From assembly GCA_020161295.1 (NCBI GenBank), contig JAIUOA010000013.1, positions 1 through 64,000 on the forward strand: a stretch of 64,000 nt of DNA, given 5' to 3'. The notes under the pieces are model-generated. The model saw only the letters and a program-made list of their open reading frames with translations, did not search any database and was not told the origin of the DNA. Of the stretch, positions 1-8,524 are shown one piece after another; the first letter of the stretch is position 1; each line of letters begins with the position of its first letter. This DNA comes from Bacillota bacterium. Lineage in GTDB: Bacteria; Bacillota; Clostridia; Peptostreptococcales; Acidaminobacteraceae. The translations under genes and the position numbers were made by a program.

Positions 1-168
1 GGACGGGATAAGCGCTGAAGGCATCTAAGCGCGAAGCCCCCCTCAAGATGAGATTTCCCATCCAGAAATGGAGTAAGACCCCATGAAGATAATGTGGTAA
101 TAGGCCTGAGGTGTAAGTGCAGTAATGCATTCAGCTGACAGGTACTAATAGGTCGAGGACTTGACCTC
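1..168 (+). rRNA. 23S ribosomal RNA, 3' end (partial)
   Basis: The first ~168 bases match the conserved 3' terminal part of bacterial 23S rRNA, including the stretch around 121-160 with GGTACTAATAGGTCGAGGAC, which normally ends the molecule. The 5' part lies outside the window. The exact 3' end is an estimate (about 165-170). The 5S gene follows in the same orientation, so this is the distal end of an rRNA operon. Confidence 0.95.
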
Positions 169-216
169 AAACTTGTAAACAATTGTCGTTTTATATGTAG
201 TTTTCAGTGTACGAAT

Positions 217-399
217 ATACGCAACTTCGTTGCGTAGCCGACGATGAAAGCTTGCTTTCGTGGAGGCAGTACATTCTAAAATTGAGTTGGTTACGTTAAA
301 ATTCCCTCCTGGAAATCTTCGATTTCTGGGGATGCATAGCCGAGCAGTAACCGAAGGTTACGACCAGGCTAAGTCGGGGAGTTTGACGGAGTCAAACTC
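217..399 (+). other. 23S-5S spacer: run of five hairpins
   Basis: The spacer between 23S and 5S holds consecutive perfect inverted repeats. They are 218-236 (7-bp arms TACGCAA/TTGCGTA), 246-259 (GAAAG/CTTTC), 312-326 (GAAAT/ATTTC, with CCC/GGG outside), 347-361 (GTAACC/GGTTAC, enclosed by TAGCC/GGCTA at 337-341 and 367-371) and 379-399 (9-bp arms GAGTTTGAC/GTCAAACTC with a 3-nt loop). No open reading frame here is convincing. A role in pre-rRNA folding and processing is an inference; RNase III-type processing of rRNA spacers is established generally. Confidence 0.6.
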
Positions 400-405
400 G
401 TATAT

Positions 406-522
406 ATCTGGTGATGATGGCGGAGGGGCAACACCTGTTCCCATACCGAACACAGAAGTAAAGTCCTCCAGCGTCGAGGGTACTTGGCGGGTAGCTGCCT
501 GGGAGAGTAGAACGTTGCCAGT
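406..522 (+). rRNA. 5S ribosomal RNA
   Basis: Conserved 5S rRNA sequence of about 117 nt with the typical central segment around CCATACCGAACACAGAAG (441-458). The terminal helix closes properly: CTGGTGATG at 408-416 pairs with CGTTGCCAG at 513-521, allowing G-U pairs. It is directly followed by an intrinsic terminator, which marks the end of the rRNA operon. No tRNA gene is seen behind it. Confidence 0.95.
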
Positions 523-527
523 TAAGA

Positions 528-565
528 AACCTTCTTGCAAATATGATTTGCGAGAAGGTTTTTTC
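528..565 (+). terminator. Intrinsic terminator of the rRNA operon
   Basis: Arms AACCTTCT and AGAAGGTT (with an inner GCAAAT/ATTTGC stem) are followed by a T run at 559-564. It lies six bases behind the 5S gene. Confidence 0.9.
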
Positions 566-619
566 GTTTGCATAACATTAAGATTTCAACTAATAGGAAA
601 ATAAAAATCCAGCCCAAAA

Positions 620-665
620 TAAAAAACACCTCATTTGTTCACTTAGCAAATGGGGTGTTTTTATG
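620..665 (-). terminator. Terminator of dinB (works on both strands)
   Basis: Inverted repeat AACACC-T-CATTTG / CAAATG-G-GGTGTT, flanked by an A run on the left and a T run on the right. Read on the minus strand it terminates dinB, whose stop codon lies just upstream at 673. It also insulates the rRNA operon from dinB. Confidence 0.85.
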
Positions 666-672
666 TCGATCT

Positions 673-1734
673 TCAGAATAGACTTTCGAGCATGTTGAAC
701 TGTTTATAGTCCACGTCTTCAAGATTCGAAAAAGTTAGTCCGATAAGTCTGACGGGTTTCGCTAGTTCGATAGATTCAAATAAGCGATGCAATGTTTCTT
801 GGAGGACGCGGTAATCATTCGTATGATATTCCATGCTATGGCTTTTGGTAAAATGCTCGAAGTCGAAATATTTGATTTTGATGGTGAGGGTTTTCGCCAT
901 GAGCCCTTTTTCATCGAGTTTTTTATGAATTCTAATCAGGTATTGCTCGAGAATTCCCATTAGCATGGCGCGATCATCTGAGTCAACTTCAAGCGTTGTC
1001 TCCTTACCATATGACTTACGTTCGCCATACTCCTTAACGGGACGTTCGTCAATACCGTGGATACGGTCGACGATTTCCTTTGCCCATGATTCACCGATGA
1101 TGTTGTTAAGAAGGTCAGTGGGGTATTGATAAAGGTCTTCGATAGTGAAAATTCCGATGCGATTCAACTTTTCACAGGTTTTTTTACCGAGACCATGTAT
1201 TTTAATGATAGGTAGTGGGAGAAGAATCGATGGAATATCGGATTGCTTTATTTCGAAAATCCCGTTGGGTTTATTCCAATCGGATGCCAACTTTGCAAGG
1301 AACTTGTTATAGGAGATGCCAACCGATATGGTCAATCCAGTTAGCGCAAACACTTTTTCTTTGAGATCTCTGGCGATTTCCCATGGATCTCCAAGTTCCG
1401 TGACATCTATATAGGCTTCATCGATGGAGACTTGTTGCATCACGTCGAATGTTTCCTCTACCATGGAGAAGATCTGTTTGGAAATCTCACCGTAACGCCG
1501 CATATTTCCGTAAACATAGAGTCCGTTAGGACAGAGCTTTTTAGCCACGACGATGCTCATGGCACTTCGAACCCCATAAACACGTGCCTCATAAGAACAA
1601 GTAGAGACGACGCTGCGATCTGAATCGCCGCCGACGATTAAGGGCTTGCCACGATATTCAGGATGGTCAAGCTGTTCAACGGATGCAAAGAAGGCATCGA
1701 TATCAAAATGGATGATTTTTCGTAAATGGGTCAT
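673..1734 (-). CDS. dinB: DNA polymerase IV (Y-family translesion polymerase)
   Basis: Error-prone Y-family polymerase that copies past DNA lesions. The 353-residue length is normal for DinB. The catalytic acidic residues are visible: D11 in DIDAFFASVE near the N-terminus, and D105-E106 in SIDEAYID. F16 sits at the steric-gate position that excludes ribonucleotides. The middle contains helix-hairpin-helix-like sequence (IHGLGKKTCEKLNRIGI), followed by the little-finger domain. The C-terminal end (QFNMLESLF) could serve as a sliding-clamp binding motif, which is inferred. The gene is transcribed alone, away from the lacI operon, with its own promoter, a LexA-like box and a terminator, so damage-inducible expression is likely. 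Confidence 0.95.
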   Translation of the reverse strand: MTHLRKIIHFDIDAFFASVEQLDHPEYRGKPLIVGGDSDRSVVSTCSYEARVYGVRSAMSIVVAKKLCPNGLYVYGNMRRYGEISKQIFSMVEETFDVMQQVSIDEAYIDVTELGDPWEIARDLKEKVFALTGLTISVGISYNKFLAKLASDWNKPNGIFEIKQSDIPSILLPLPIIKIHGLGKKTCEKLNRIGIFTIEDLYQYPTDLLNNIIGESWAKEIVDRIHGIDERPVKEYGERKSYGKETTLEVDSDDRAMLMGILEQYLIRIHKKLDEKGLMAKTLTIKIKYFDFEHFTKSHSMEYHTNDYRVLQETLHRLFESIELAKPVRLIGLTFSNLEDVDYKQFNMLESLF

Positions 1735-1743
1735 TAGGCACCT

Positions 1744-1757
1744 CGTACATATGTTCG
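1744..1757 (-). promoter_or_regulatory. LexA (SOS) box-like operator of dinB
   Basis: On the minus strand the sequence is CGAACATATGTACG. This differs by one base in one half-site from the Gram-positive LexA pattern GAAC-N4-GTTC. It lies between the dinB -10 element and the start codon, where LexA binding would block transcription. Assignment rests on the motif and on the established SOS control of Y-family polymerases. Confidence 0.55.
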
Positions 1758-1763
1758 GTTTCT

Positions 1764-1792
1764 ATTATACCGCATTCTTTCGACTTCGTCAA
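1764..1792 (-). promoter_or_regulatory. Sigma-A-type promoter of dinB
   Basis: On the minus strand, TTGACG (1792-1787) and TATAAT (1769-1764) are separated by exactly 17 bases. It points away from the divergent lacI promoter. Confidence 0.8.
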
Positions 1793-1800
1793 AAACCACT

Positions 1801-1828
1801 TTTTGAGCGCCGAGTTATATGGTATAAT
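1801..1828 (+). promoter_or_regulatory. Promoter of the lacI-glycogen operon
   Basis: A perfect -10 TATAAT lies at 1823-1828, with a weaker -35 TTTTGA at 1801-1806 (16-base spacing). The start of transcription would fall inside the operator palindrome immediately downstream. Confidence 0.65.
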
Positions 1829-1834
1829 CTATAT

Positions 1835-1858
1835 GAAAACGTTACCGATAACGTTTTC
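1835..1858 (+). promoter_or_regulatory. LacI-family operator at the lacI transcription start
   Basis: Two 10-bp arms, GAAAACGTTA and TAACGTTTTC, form a perfect palindrome around CCGA. Each arm contains AACGTT, typical of LacI/GalR-family sites. The position, directly behind the -10 element of the regulator's own operon, suggests autoregulation by the adjacent LacI-type protein (inferred). Confidence 0.7.
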
Positions 1859-1882
1859 AGTTTATAGACGTGGAGGGACCAA

Positions 1883-2905
1883 GTGAAGAACCTCAACATT
1901 AAGGACATCGCAAAGATGGCGGGGGTTGGTGTCAGTACCGTATCCCGTGTCATCAATCAACACGCGGACGTAAAAGAAGAGACGCGCCAGCGCGTATTAG
2001 AAATTATCGAATCCACGAACTTCATCCCAAACAATAGTGCACGAAACCTTAAGCGCACGGAGTCCATGGACGTGGGAATCCTGATCAAAGGAATGTATAA
2101 CCCTTTTTTCGCACGGATGATTGAAACGATTGAAAAACAATTGTCCCATTCGGGATACTCGGCGATTATTCACTATAATATTGATCATTCAAAAGATATT
2201 GATGCCGCCTATGAATTTATCATGGAAAAGAAGCTTAAAGGCATTATTTGTCTCGGGGGTGATTTTGATAGGGTTACCGAGAAAGAGGTTAAACGCTTAA
2301 AAGTGCCTTTGATTATGGCCTCTACTGAGGTGCCTGAAGCACTTGATAAATCGCTCTTTTCTAGTGTGATGATCGACAATGAAAACGCCGCATATAAGGC
2401 AGTGGAATACTTAGTCGCCATTGGCCACGATAAGATCGGACTGATTACCTCTGGTGAAGAGGACAAATCAGTGGGCACTATCCGAACAGAAGGCTATATA
2501 AAAGCCCTTAATGCGCATGGCATTCCTAAGAGAGACCATTATTTTGAAGTGGGCGCTTATACATTCGAGACGGGCTATGAAGCCATGAAGCGCTTGCTCA
2601 TAAAAGCACCTGATCTTACGGCTGTTTTCGCCATATCAGATATTATGGCCATCGGTGCAGCAAAGGCGATAATTGAAGCAGGTAAAAGAATACCCGAGGA
2701 TATTTCACTTATCGGTTTCGATGACATCGACTATGCGGCTTACTTTAACCCACCACTCACAACGGTTCACCAGCCAGTGGAAGAGATTGCAGTGGCCACG
2801 GCGGACCTCATGGTGGGCATACTAGACGATGATTTGGCACATCGACATTTAGAGTATGAGACGAATCTCGTGGTTCGTCAGTCAAGCATTACGATGAGAC
2901 CCTAG
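1883..2905 (+). CDS. LacI-family transcriptional regulator
   Basis: DNA-binding repressor/activator of the LacI/GalR family, 340 residues. The N-terminal helix-turn-helix is clear (residues about 4-24, IKDIAKMAGVGVSTVSRVIN), followed by a periplasmic-binding-protein-like sugar-sensing domain ending in the typical LTTVHQPVEEIA segment. The start is GTG behind GGAGGG. It heads an operon of alpha-glucan breakdown genes with only 9 bp before the next gene, so it most likely senses a maltodextrin- or glucose-related ligand and controls this operon. A CcpA-like global role is less likely because of the pathway linkage, but cannot be excluded. Confidence 0.9.
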   Translation: MKNLNIKDIAKMAGVGVSTVSRVINQHADVKEETRQRVLEIIESTNFIPNNSARNLKRTESMDVGILIKGMYNPFFARMIETIEKQLSHSGYSAIIHYNIDHSKDIDAAYEFIMEKKLKGIICLGGDFDRVTEKEVKRLKVPLIMASTEVPEALDKSLFSSVMIDNENAAYKAVEYLVAIGHDKIGLITSGEEDKSVGTIRTEGYIKALNAHGIPKRDHYFEVGAYTFETGYEAMKRLLIKAPDLTAVFAISDIMAIGAAKAIIEAGKRIPEDISLIGFDDIDYAAYFNPPLTTVHQPVEEIAVATADLMVGILDDDLAHRHLEYETNLVVRQSSITMRP

Positions 2906-2914
2906 GAGGAATTC

Positions 2915-5095
2915 ATGAAAATTTTTGAGTCTAAAGATGGCATCAACTATATTCGCAGAGGGCAAATGATTCCCACAGAAACCGTTGTTAATATGCCCGA
3001 TTTTCACTTGATCGAAAACCGAAAAGCGATCGGGACGCTGATAGAGTCCAAAGGTCTTACTGAATGGTCCTTTTCTTTATCTGCAAATGACGTGGTTTAT
3101 GGTCTAGGCCAAAACATGCGTGGATTAAACAAGCGCGGATTCGTGTATGAGTCATTTTGCTCCGATGACCCGAATCACACGCCAGATAAGCGTTCTTTAT
3201 ATGGCGCACATAATTTCTTCGTCGTGCTCGGTGAAGAAAATTGGGGGCTTTATATCGATTTTGCAGGCAAAGTGACGTATGATATAGGCTTTGAAGATAA
3301 AAATCAGCTTAAAATCACCATTGAAGGCGTAGATTTCGACGCTTATGTGTTTAAAGGCACCTTTGAGTCCATTACAAAGCAGTTCAGAGCGCTAATAGGA
3401 CCGAGCTATGTACCGCCCAAGTGGGCCTTCGGTTATCAGCAAAGTCGCTGGAGCTATGAAGATGCCACCGTCGTTAAGGAAATCGCCGACCGTTTTGATT
3501 CGGAAGATATCCCATGTGATGCCATCTACTTAGATATCGACTATATGGAACGCTTTAAAGACTTTACGATCAGTGATGAACGCTTCCCAGAATTCAAATC
3601 ATTTGTTAAAGATTTAAAAGCACGCGACTTGAAGCTGGTCCCCATCATCGATGCGGGCGTGAAGGTGGAGGAAGGCTATTCCGTCTATGAAGAAGGTGTT
3701 GAAAAACACTACTTTGTCACAGATGATAAGGGAAAACCGTTTAGTGCGGCTGTCTGGCCAGGTAAGGTTCACTTTCCAGATTTCTTAAACGCCGATGTTC
3801 GCGAGTGGTTTGGTAACGCCTATCATGAAATGCTTGAGATGGGGATTGAAGGGTTTTGGAACGACATGAACGAGCCCGCCATTTTCTATTCGGAGAAAGG
3901 GTTAAATGAAGCCATCGCGTTCGTCAGTGCACAAGCGGGTCAGAACCTTGATATTTATACTTTTTTCACATTAAAAGACAAGATCATGGGCTTATCAAAT
4001 GCCTTAAGTGATTATAAAGCCATGTGGCACCGTATGACTACCCGTTCTGGTGAGCTTAAGGTGAATCATTACGATGTCCACAACCTTTACGGGTATAACA
4101 TGACACGTGCTGCGGCAGAGGGTTTTAAACGATTTGATTCGGATAGACGCTTTTTTATGCTTACCCGAGCATCACATATCGGCATGGCGAAGCACTCAGG
4201 AATATGGACGGGTGATAATCACTCCTGGTGGGAACACCTTAAGTTAAATGTTCAGATGATGCCGTCGCTTAGCATGGCTGGCTTTTTATACAGTGGTGCG
4301 GATACCGGCGGTTTTGGTGGCAATGTCAGTGCCGAACTGATGGTGAGATGGATGCAGTTCAGCACGTTCACGCCACTGCTCAGAAACCATAGCGCCATGG
4401 GCACGCGTCGACAAGAGCCTTGGCAGTTTGATCAAGCGACTTTAAAGATCATCAGAGATCAAATCAGAATGCGCTACGCACTCGTGCCGTATTTATACGC
4501 CGAGTTCATGAAAGCGAATCAAGACCAAACGCTTCTTTTTGCACCGCTGGCATACGCTTATGGCGATTCTCGATCTTTGCTAGTCGAAGACCAAGTGCTA
4601 TTTGGTGAAGGCCTCATGTTAGCACCTGTCATCGAGCAGAATGCCTTAGGACGTTATGTGTATTTACCCGAAGACATGGTGCTATGGAAAGCATCCTCTG
4701 TGGAAAATTTAAATCAAGAATCATTTGTAAAAATGGAACACGGGGATCATTATTTACCGCTTGCCATAAATGAATCGGCAGTGTTTATTAGAAAAAACCA
4801 TTTATTGGTTCTTACCGAACCGAGAAATAGGGTGAGCAAGCTGAGCTACGATCACCTAACGGTGATTGGATATGTAGAAGATGAAGCAACCTATGACCTT
4901 TATGATGACGATGGCGTCACTAACCAGTTTGAAAAGGGGATTCATCATAAGACTAGACTAACAGTGGTGAGAGTGGGTGAAACCTATCGCCTCTCTGTCG
5001 ATACGACAGTGACCACTTTAGGAAATATAGAACTTTATATCATCGATAAAAATGGAAAAACCCATCATTTGAAACAAGAAAAAGGCGTGCTTTAG
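2915..5095 (+). CDS. Glycoside hydrolase family 31 alpha-glucosidase
   Basis: Predicted to release glucose from the non-reducing ends of maltose/maltodextrin-type alpha-glucosides. The 726 residues contain an N-terminal beta-sandwich (with YGLGQNMRG), the GH31 barrel and C-terminal beta domains. The catalytic nucleophile is D317 in WNDMNEP and the acid/base is D434 in WTGDN. There is no signal peptide, so the enzyme is cytoplasmic and probably acts on imported or stored glucans. It lies 9 bp behind lacI with AGGAGG before the ATG. Substrate linkage (alpha-1,4 or alpha-1,6) cannot be read from the sequence. Confidence 0.92.
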   Translation: MKIFESKDGINYIRRGQMIPTETVVNMPDFHLIENRKAIGTLIESKGLTEWSFSLSANDVVYGLGQNMRGLNKRGFVYESFCSDDPNHTPDKRSLYGAHNFFVVLGEENWGLYIDFAGKVTYDIGFEDKNQLKITIEGVDFDAYVFKGTFESITKQFRALIGPSYVPPKWAFGYQQSRWSYEDATVVKEIADRFDSEDIPCDAIYLDIDYMERFKDFTISDERFPEFKSFVKDLKARDLKLVPIIDAGVKVEEGYSVYEEGVEKHYFVTDDKGKPFSAAVWPGKVHFPDFLNADVREWFGNAYHEMLEMGIEGFWNDMNEPAIFYSEKGLNEAIAFVSAQAGQNLDIYTFFTLKDKIMGLSNALSDYKAMWHRMTTRSGELKVNHYDVHNLYGYNMTRAAAEGFKRFDSDRRFFMLTRASHIGMAKHSGIWTGDNHSWWEHLKLNVQMMPSLSMAGFLYSGADTGGFGGNVSAELMVRWMQFSTFTPLLRNHSAMGTRRQEPWQFDQATLKIIRDQIRMRYALVPYLYAEFMKANQDQTLLFAPLAYAYGDSRSLLVEDQVLFGEGLMLAPVIEQNALGRYVYLPEDMVLWKASSVENLNQESFVKMEHGDHYLPLAINESAVFIRKNHLLVLTEPRNRVSKLSYDHLTVIGYVEDEATYDLYDDDGVTNQFEKGIHHKTRLTVVRVGETYRLSVDTTVTTLGNIELYIIDKNGKTHHLKQEKGVL

Positions 5096-5122
5096 ATCTT
5101 AGGTCTAGCACCTTCCTTTTTT
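5087..5122 (+). terminator. Possible weak terminator/attenuator before glgP
   Basis: GTGC (5087-5090) pairs with GCAC (5108-5111), and TAGA/TCTA extends the stem after a 2-nt bulge. CCTTCC and a T run follow. It overlaps the end of the GH31 gene. Partial termination here would separate upstream and downstream expression, but the hairpin is modest. Confidence 0.35.
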
Positions 5123-5128
5123 AAAAAA

Positions 5129-5144
5129 ATGGAAACGTTTCCAA
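5129..5144 (+). promoter_or_regulatory. cre-like / LacI-family operator in front of glgP
   Basis: Perfect 14-bp palindrome TGGAAACGTTTCCA at 5130-5143. It fits the cre pattern bound by CcpA in Firmicutes (TGNAANCGNNNNCA) and also resembles the lacI operator's AACGTT core. It abuts the AAGGAGG ribosome binding site of glgP, so a bound protein would act as a roadblock to transcription coming from upstream. Which regulator binds is not decidable from sequence. Confidence 0.65.
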
Positions 5145-5154
5145 GGAGGAAAAT

Positions 5155-7521
5155 ATGAAAAAAGTCACTGAGACGATCAGTTGGGTAGTGAAATCAGAAT
5201 TTGGTAAGCAATTATCAGAAGCAAGCGAGCAAGAAATCTACTATGCGCTTTCTAAAGCCATTATGATGGAAACCGCTGATAACTGGGAAAAAAGTAGAAA
5301 AGCATATGGAAAGGGCAAGCAGGCGTTTTACTTGTCGGCTGAGTTCCTTATGGGTCGCGCACTCGGAAACAACCTTATGAATTTAGAATTATACCATGAT
5401 GTAAAGGATGAACTTAAGGCACTCGGAGTCGACCTTAACCGCTTAGAGGAAATCGAAGAGGACGCTGGTCTAGGTAACGGCGGTTTAGGCCGTTTAGCCG
5501 CATGCTTCCTCGATTCAGCGGCAACCATGAATGTGCCACTTCATGGCTATGGTATTCGTTATGACTTTGGTATTTTCAAACAGTATTTTGAAGATGGATT
5601 CCAAAAGGAAATGGCCGATCACTGGCTTAAAAATGGCGATCCATGGTCGATCAGACGCACTGATGAAGCGGTTACGGTACATTTTGAAGACGGCGATGTT
5701 TTGGCGGTGCCATATGATACACCGATCATCGGCTATGGTACGAATAATGTGAACACACTGAGATTATGGAAGGCAGAGCCATTGGTACCATTTGATTTCG
5801 ACCTCTTTAACGATCAAGATTATGATAAGTCTGTCGCTGTTAAGAACCGTGCAGAGGATATCTCGAGAGTGTTATATCCTAACGATTCCACTAACGACGG
5901 AAAAATCTTAAGATTAAAGCAACAATACTTCTTCGTTTCCGCATCACTTCAAGAAGTGGTTAGAAAGTTCAAAGCAGTACATGGAAAGCACTTTGAAAAG
6001 TTTGCGGCATTTAATGCGATTCAGCTTAATGACACGCATCCTGTCGTGGCGATTCCAGAGCTGATCAGAATTTTAGTGGATGAGGAGCATTTGACCTTTA
6101 AAAAGGCATGGCACATCGCACAAGAGACATTTGCCTACACGAACCACACCATTCTTAATGAAGCGCTTGAAAAATGGTGGGTTGGTTTCTATAAGGAGCT
6201 CTTACCGCGTATCTATGAAATCATCGAGAAGCTCGATAAGCAGTTGCAACATGATTTGAAAGAACTCGGCTATTCAAAAGAGCAAATTAAGCCGATGCGC
6301 ATTATCCAAGATAACATGATTCATATGGCTTACCTTGCCATCTATGGCACGAAAGCCACAAACGGGGTTGCTGCGCTGCATACGGAAATCCTGAAGGATC
6401 AAGAGCTCAAGGAGTGGTATGCACTCTATCCGGATCGCTTCCAAAACAAGACAAACGGTATCACTCAAAGAAGATGGTTGCTTTTAGCGAACAAAGAATT
6501 ATCTGAGATGATTACAAACCTGCTTGGTAGTAAAGCATGGGTGACTGAGCTGGATGCACTAAGACAGCTTGAAAAATTCGCAGGAGACGAAAAAATCCTC
6601 GCTGACTTTATGGCGATTAAAGGTGAAAAGAAACGTCAGCTTGCAGAAGTGATTAAAGAAGTGGAAGGCATCAGCGTCGATCCGAATAGCATTTTCGATA
6701 TTCAGATCAAACGCCTACATGAGTACAAGCGTCAGCTTTTAAATGCATTCCAGATTTTAAACATGTATTTTGATATTAAAGAAAATCCACAAATCGATAT
6801 CGTTCCTAGAACGTTCATTTTCGGCGCGAAAGCGGCACCGGGATACTTTAGGGCGAAGGGCATCATCAAATTTATTAACGAAATTGCGAAGCTTGTTAAC
6901 GACGATAAAGAGGTGAATGGCCGAATCAAAGTGGTATTCGTTCAGAATTATCGCGTATCATACGCTGAGAAGCTCTTCCCGGCAGCTGACCTATCTGAGC
7001 AGATATCGACAGCCGGTAAAGAGGCGTCAGGTACAGGTAATATGAAGTTCATGCTTAACGGTACACCGACCATCGGAACGCTTGATGGGGCAAACGTTGA
7101 AATCGTCGAAGAGGCTGGACTTGAAAACAACTATATTTTCGGAGCTGAGGTTGAAGAAATCGAAGCCATTAAAAACAGCTATGATCCAGTGGCGATCTAT
7201 AATGCACATCCTAGACTTAAAAAGATCATCGATACCCTTATCGATGGCACCTTTGACGATGGTGGCACTGGCATGTTTGAAGAGCTCTATAATGCTCTTT
7301 TAAAAGGCGCATCATGGCATAAAGCGGACAACTACTTTATCTTAAAGGATTTCGATAGCTATGTGGCAGCTCAAAAACGCGTTGATCACGACTTTAGAGA
7401 TAAAATGGGTTGGGCGAGAAAGTGCTTCATGAACATGGTCGGTGCAGGTAAATTCAGTAGCGACAGAACTATCCTAGAATATGCGAAAGACATTTGGAAT
7501 ATCCAGCGCGTTGATGTATAA
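5155..7521 (+). CDS. glgP: Glycogen/maltodextrin phosphorylase (GT35)
   Basis: Phosphorolysis of alpha-1,4-glucans to glucose-1-phosphate, using pyridoxal phosphate. The 788 residues are the normal bacterial length. The cofactor lysine is K631 in the hallmark EASGTGNMKFMLNG. The N-terminal EEDAGLGNGGLGRLAACFLDS and the IQLNDTHP segment are family signatures. It is preceded by a cre-like palindrome overlapping the ribosome binding site region and followed after 32 bp by the sugar kinase. The operon supplies glucose-6-phosphate both from free glucose (kinase) and, with a phosphoglucomutase elsewhere, from glucose-1-phosphate. No glycogen synthesis genes are present in the window. Confidence 0.97.
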   Translation: MKKVTETISWVVKSEFGKQLSEASEQEIYYALSKAIMMETADNWEKSRKAYGKGKQAFYLSAEFLMGRALGNNLMNLELYHDVKDELKALGVDLNRLEEIEEDAGLGNGGLGRLAACFLDSAATMNVPLHGYGIRYDFGIFKQYFEDGFQKEMADHWLKNGDPWSIRRTDEAVTVHFEDGDVLAVPYDTPIIGYGTNNVNTLRLWKAEPLVPFDFDLFNDQDYDKSVAVKNRAEDISRVLYPNDSTNDGKILRLKQQYFFVSASLQEVVRKFKAVHGKHFEKFAAFNAIQLNDTHPVVAIPELIRILVDEEHLTFKKAWHIAQETFAYTNHTILNEALEKWWVGFYKELLPRIYEIIEKLDKQLQHDLKELGYSKEQIKPMRIIQDNMIHMAYLAIYGTKATNGVAALHTEILKDQELKEWYALYPDRFQNKTNGITQRRWLLLANKELSEMITNLLGSKAWVTELDALRQLEKFAGDEKILADFMAIKGEKKRQLAEVIKEVEGISVDPNSIFDIQIKRLHEYKRQLLNAFQILNMYFDIKENPQIDIVPRTFIFGAKAAPGYFRAKGIIKFINEIAKLVNDDKEVNGRIKVVFVQNYRVSYAEKLFPAADLSEQISTAGKEASGTGNMKFMLNGTPTIGTLDGANVEIVEEAGLENNYIFGAEVEEIEAIKNSYDPVAIYNAHPRLKKIIDTLIDGTFDDGGTGMFEELYNALLKGASWHKADNYFILKDFDSYVAAQKRVDHDFRDKMGWARKCFMNMVGAGKFSSDRTILEYAKDIWNIQRVDV

Positions 7522-7553
7522 TTATTGATGAATTATACAAATAGGAGGCATCG

Positions 7554-8501
7554 ATGTATATTGGGATCGATTTAGGCGGCACCAACATCGCAGGCGGGTT
7601 AGTGAATCGCGCTGGTGAGATTATAAAAAAAGTATCCATTCCTACTGGGCGTGAGCGTGGTAGTGAGGCAGTCATCGAGGACATTTATTCAGTGATCATG
7701 AGATTGATGGCAGAAAACACCACTGGTGAGACAGTGAAGGGAATTGGAATCGGCATACCAGGTATCGCTGATCCCCACACAGGGGAAGTCCTCATTTGTG
7801 TGAACCTCCTTTGGTACAATGTCCCTTTAAAAGAGAAGCTTGCTGAAAAAATCAATTTACCGATCTATATCGATAATGATGCTACAGTGGCAGGTGTTGC
7901 AGAATTCCAGGTGGCTCAGAAGGGCAAGTATAAGGATGCGGTGATTCTGACGCTGGGCACCGGCGTTGGTGGTGGCATCCTGGTAGACGGTAAGGTCGTA
8001 TCGGGACATCATGGAATCGGATCAGAGCTCGGACATATGATTATCGGAGAATCGTTATACACCTGTAATTGTGGCAGAAACGGTTGCCTCGAAACCTTTG
8101 CTTCCTCTACCGCCATCATCCACTATGCGAAGCACCTCATCGCATCTGGCCGTGAGACATCCATGCTGGATGCAGTTGGTGGCGATTTGAGTAAAATTTC
8201 GGGAGAAGTTATCTTCACTGAAGCGAAGCGCGGAGATGCGGTTGCGATGGAGGTTGTCGATCGCCTTGTTAAATACCTGAGCATCGGTATCATCAACATC
8301 GTTTGTTCGCTAGATCCAGAAGCGATTTTCTTAGGTGGCGGAATCGCCATGGCAGGAGATTTCTTGCTCGATAAGGTTCATGCGTGTTTAGAGGATCTGA
8401 AGTACTTTAAGGGATCACCGATTGCTAAAGTGGAAATCGCTAAATTTAAAAATGACGCAGGTATCATCGGTGCAGCCATGTATGCCATGATTCACCACTA
8501 G
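7554..8501 (+). CDS. ROK-family sugar kinase, probable glucokinase
   Basis: ATP-dependent phosphorylation of glucose is the expected role. The 315 residues show the ATP-binding [10 protein letters not shown] (6-15), the catalytic aspartate D109 in IDNDAT, and the ROK zinc site formed by H161 and C171, C173, C178 (CNCGRNGC). There is no helix-turn-helix, so it is an enzyme rather than a ROK repressor. It lies between glgP and pgi, which fits phosphorylation of glucose freed by the GH31 enzyme. ROK members with other hexose specificity are known, so glucose is inferred from context. Confidence 0.9.
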   Translation: MYIGIDLGGTNIAGGLVNRAGEIIKKVSIPTGRERGSEAVIEDIYSVIMRLMAENTTGETVKGIGIGIPGIADPHTGEVLICVNLLWYNVPLKEKLAEKINLPIYIDNDATVAGVAEFQVAQKGKYKDAVILTLGTGVGGGILVDGKVVSGHHGIGSELGHMIIGESLYTCNCGRNGCLETFASSTAIIHYAKHLIASGRETSMLDAVGGDLSKISGEVIFTEAKRGDAVAMEVVDRLVKYLSIGIINIVCSLDPEAIFLGGGIAMAGDFLLDKVHACLEDLKYFKGSPIAKVEIAKFKNDAGIIGAAMYAMIHH

Positions 8502-8524
8502 GATTATTAAGAATGGAGACGAAG

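Noticed and set aside
260-604. Open reading frame of 114 codons over the 23S-5S spacer and 5S gene
   Set aside because: It runs through the 5S rRNA gene and its terminator; no ribosome binding site or protein-like composition.
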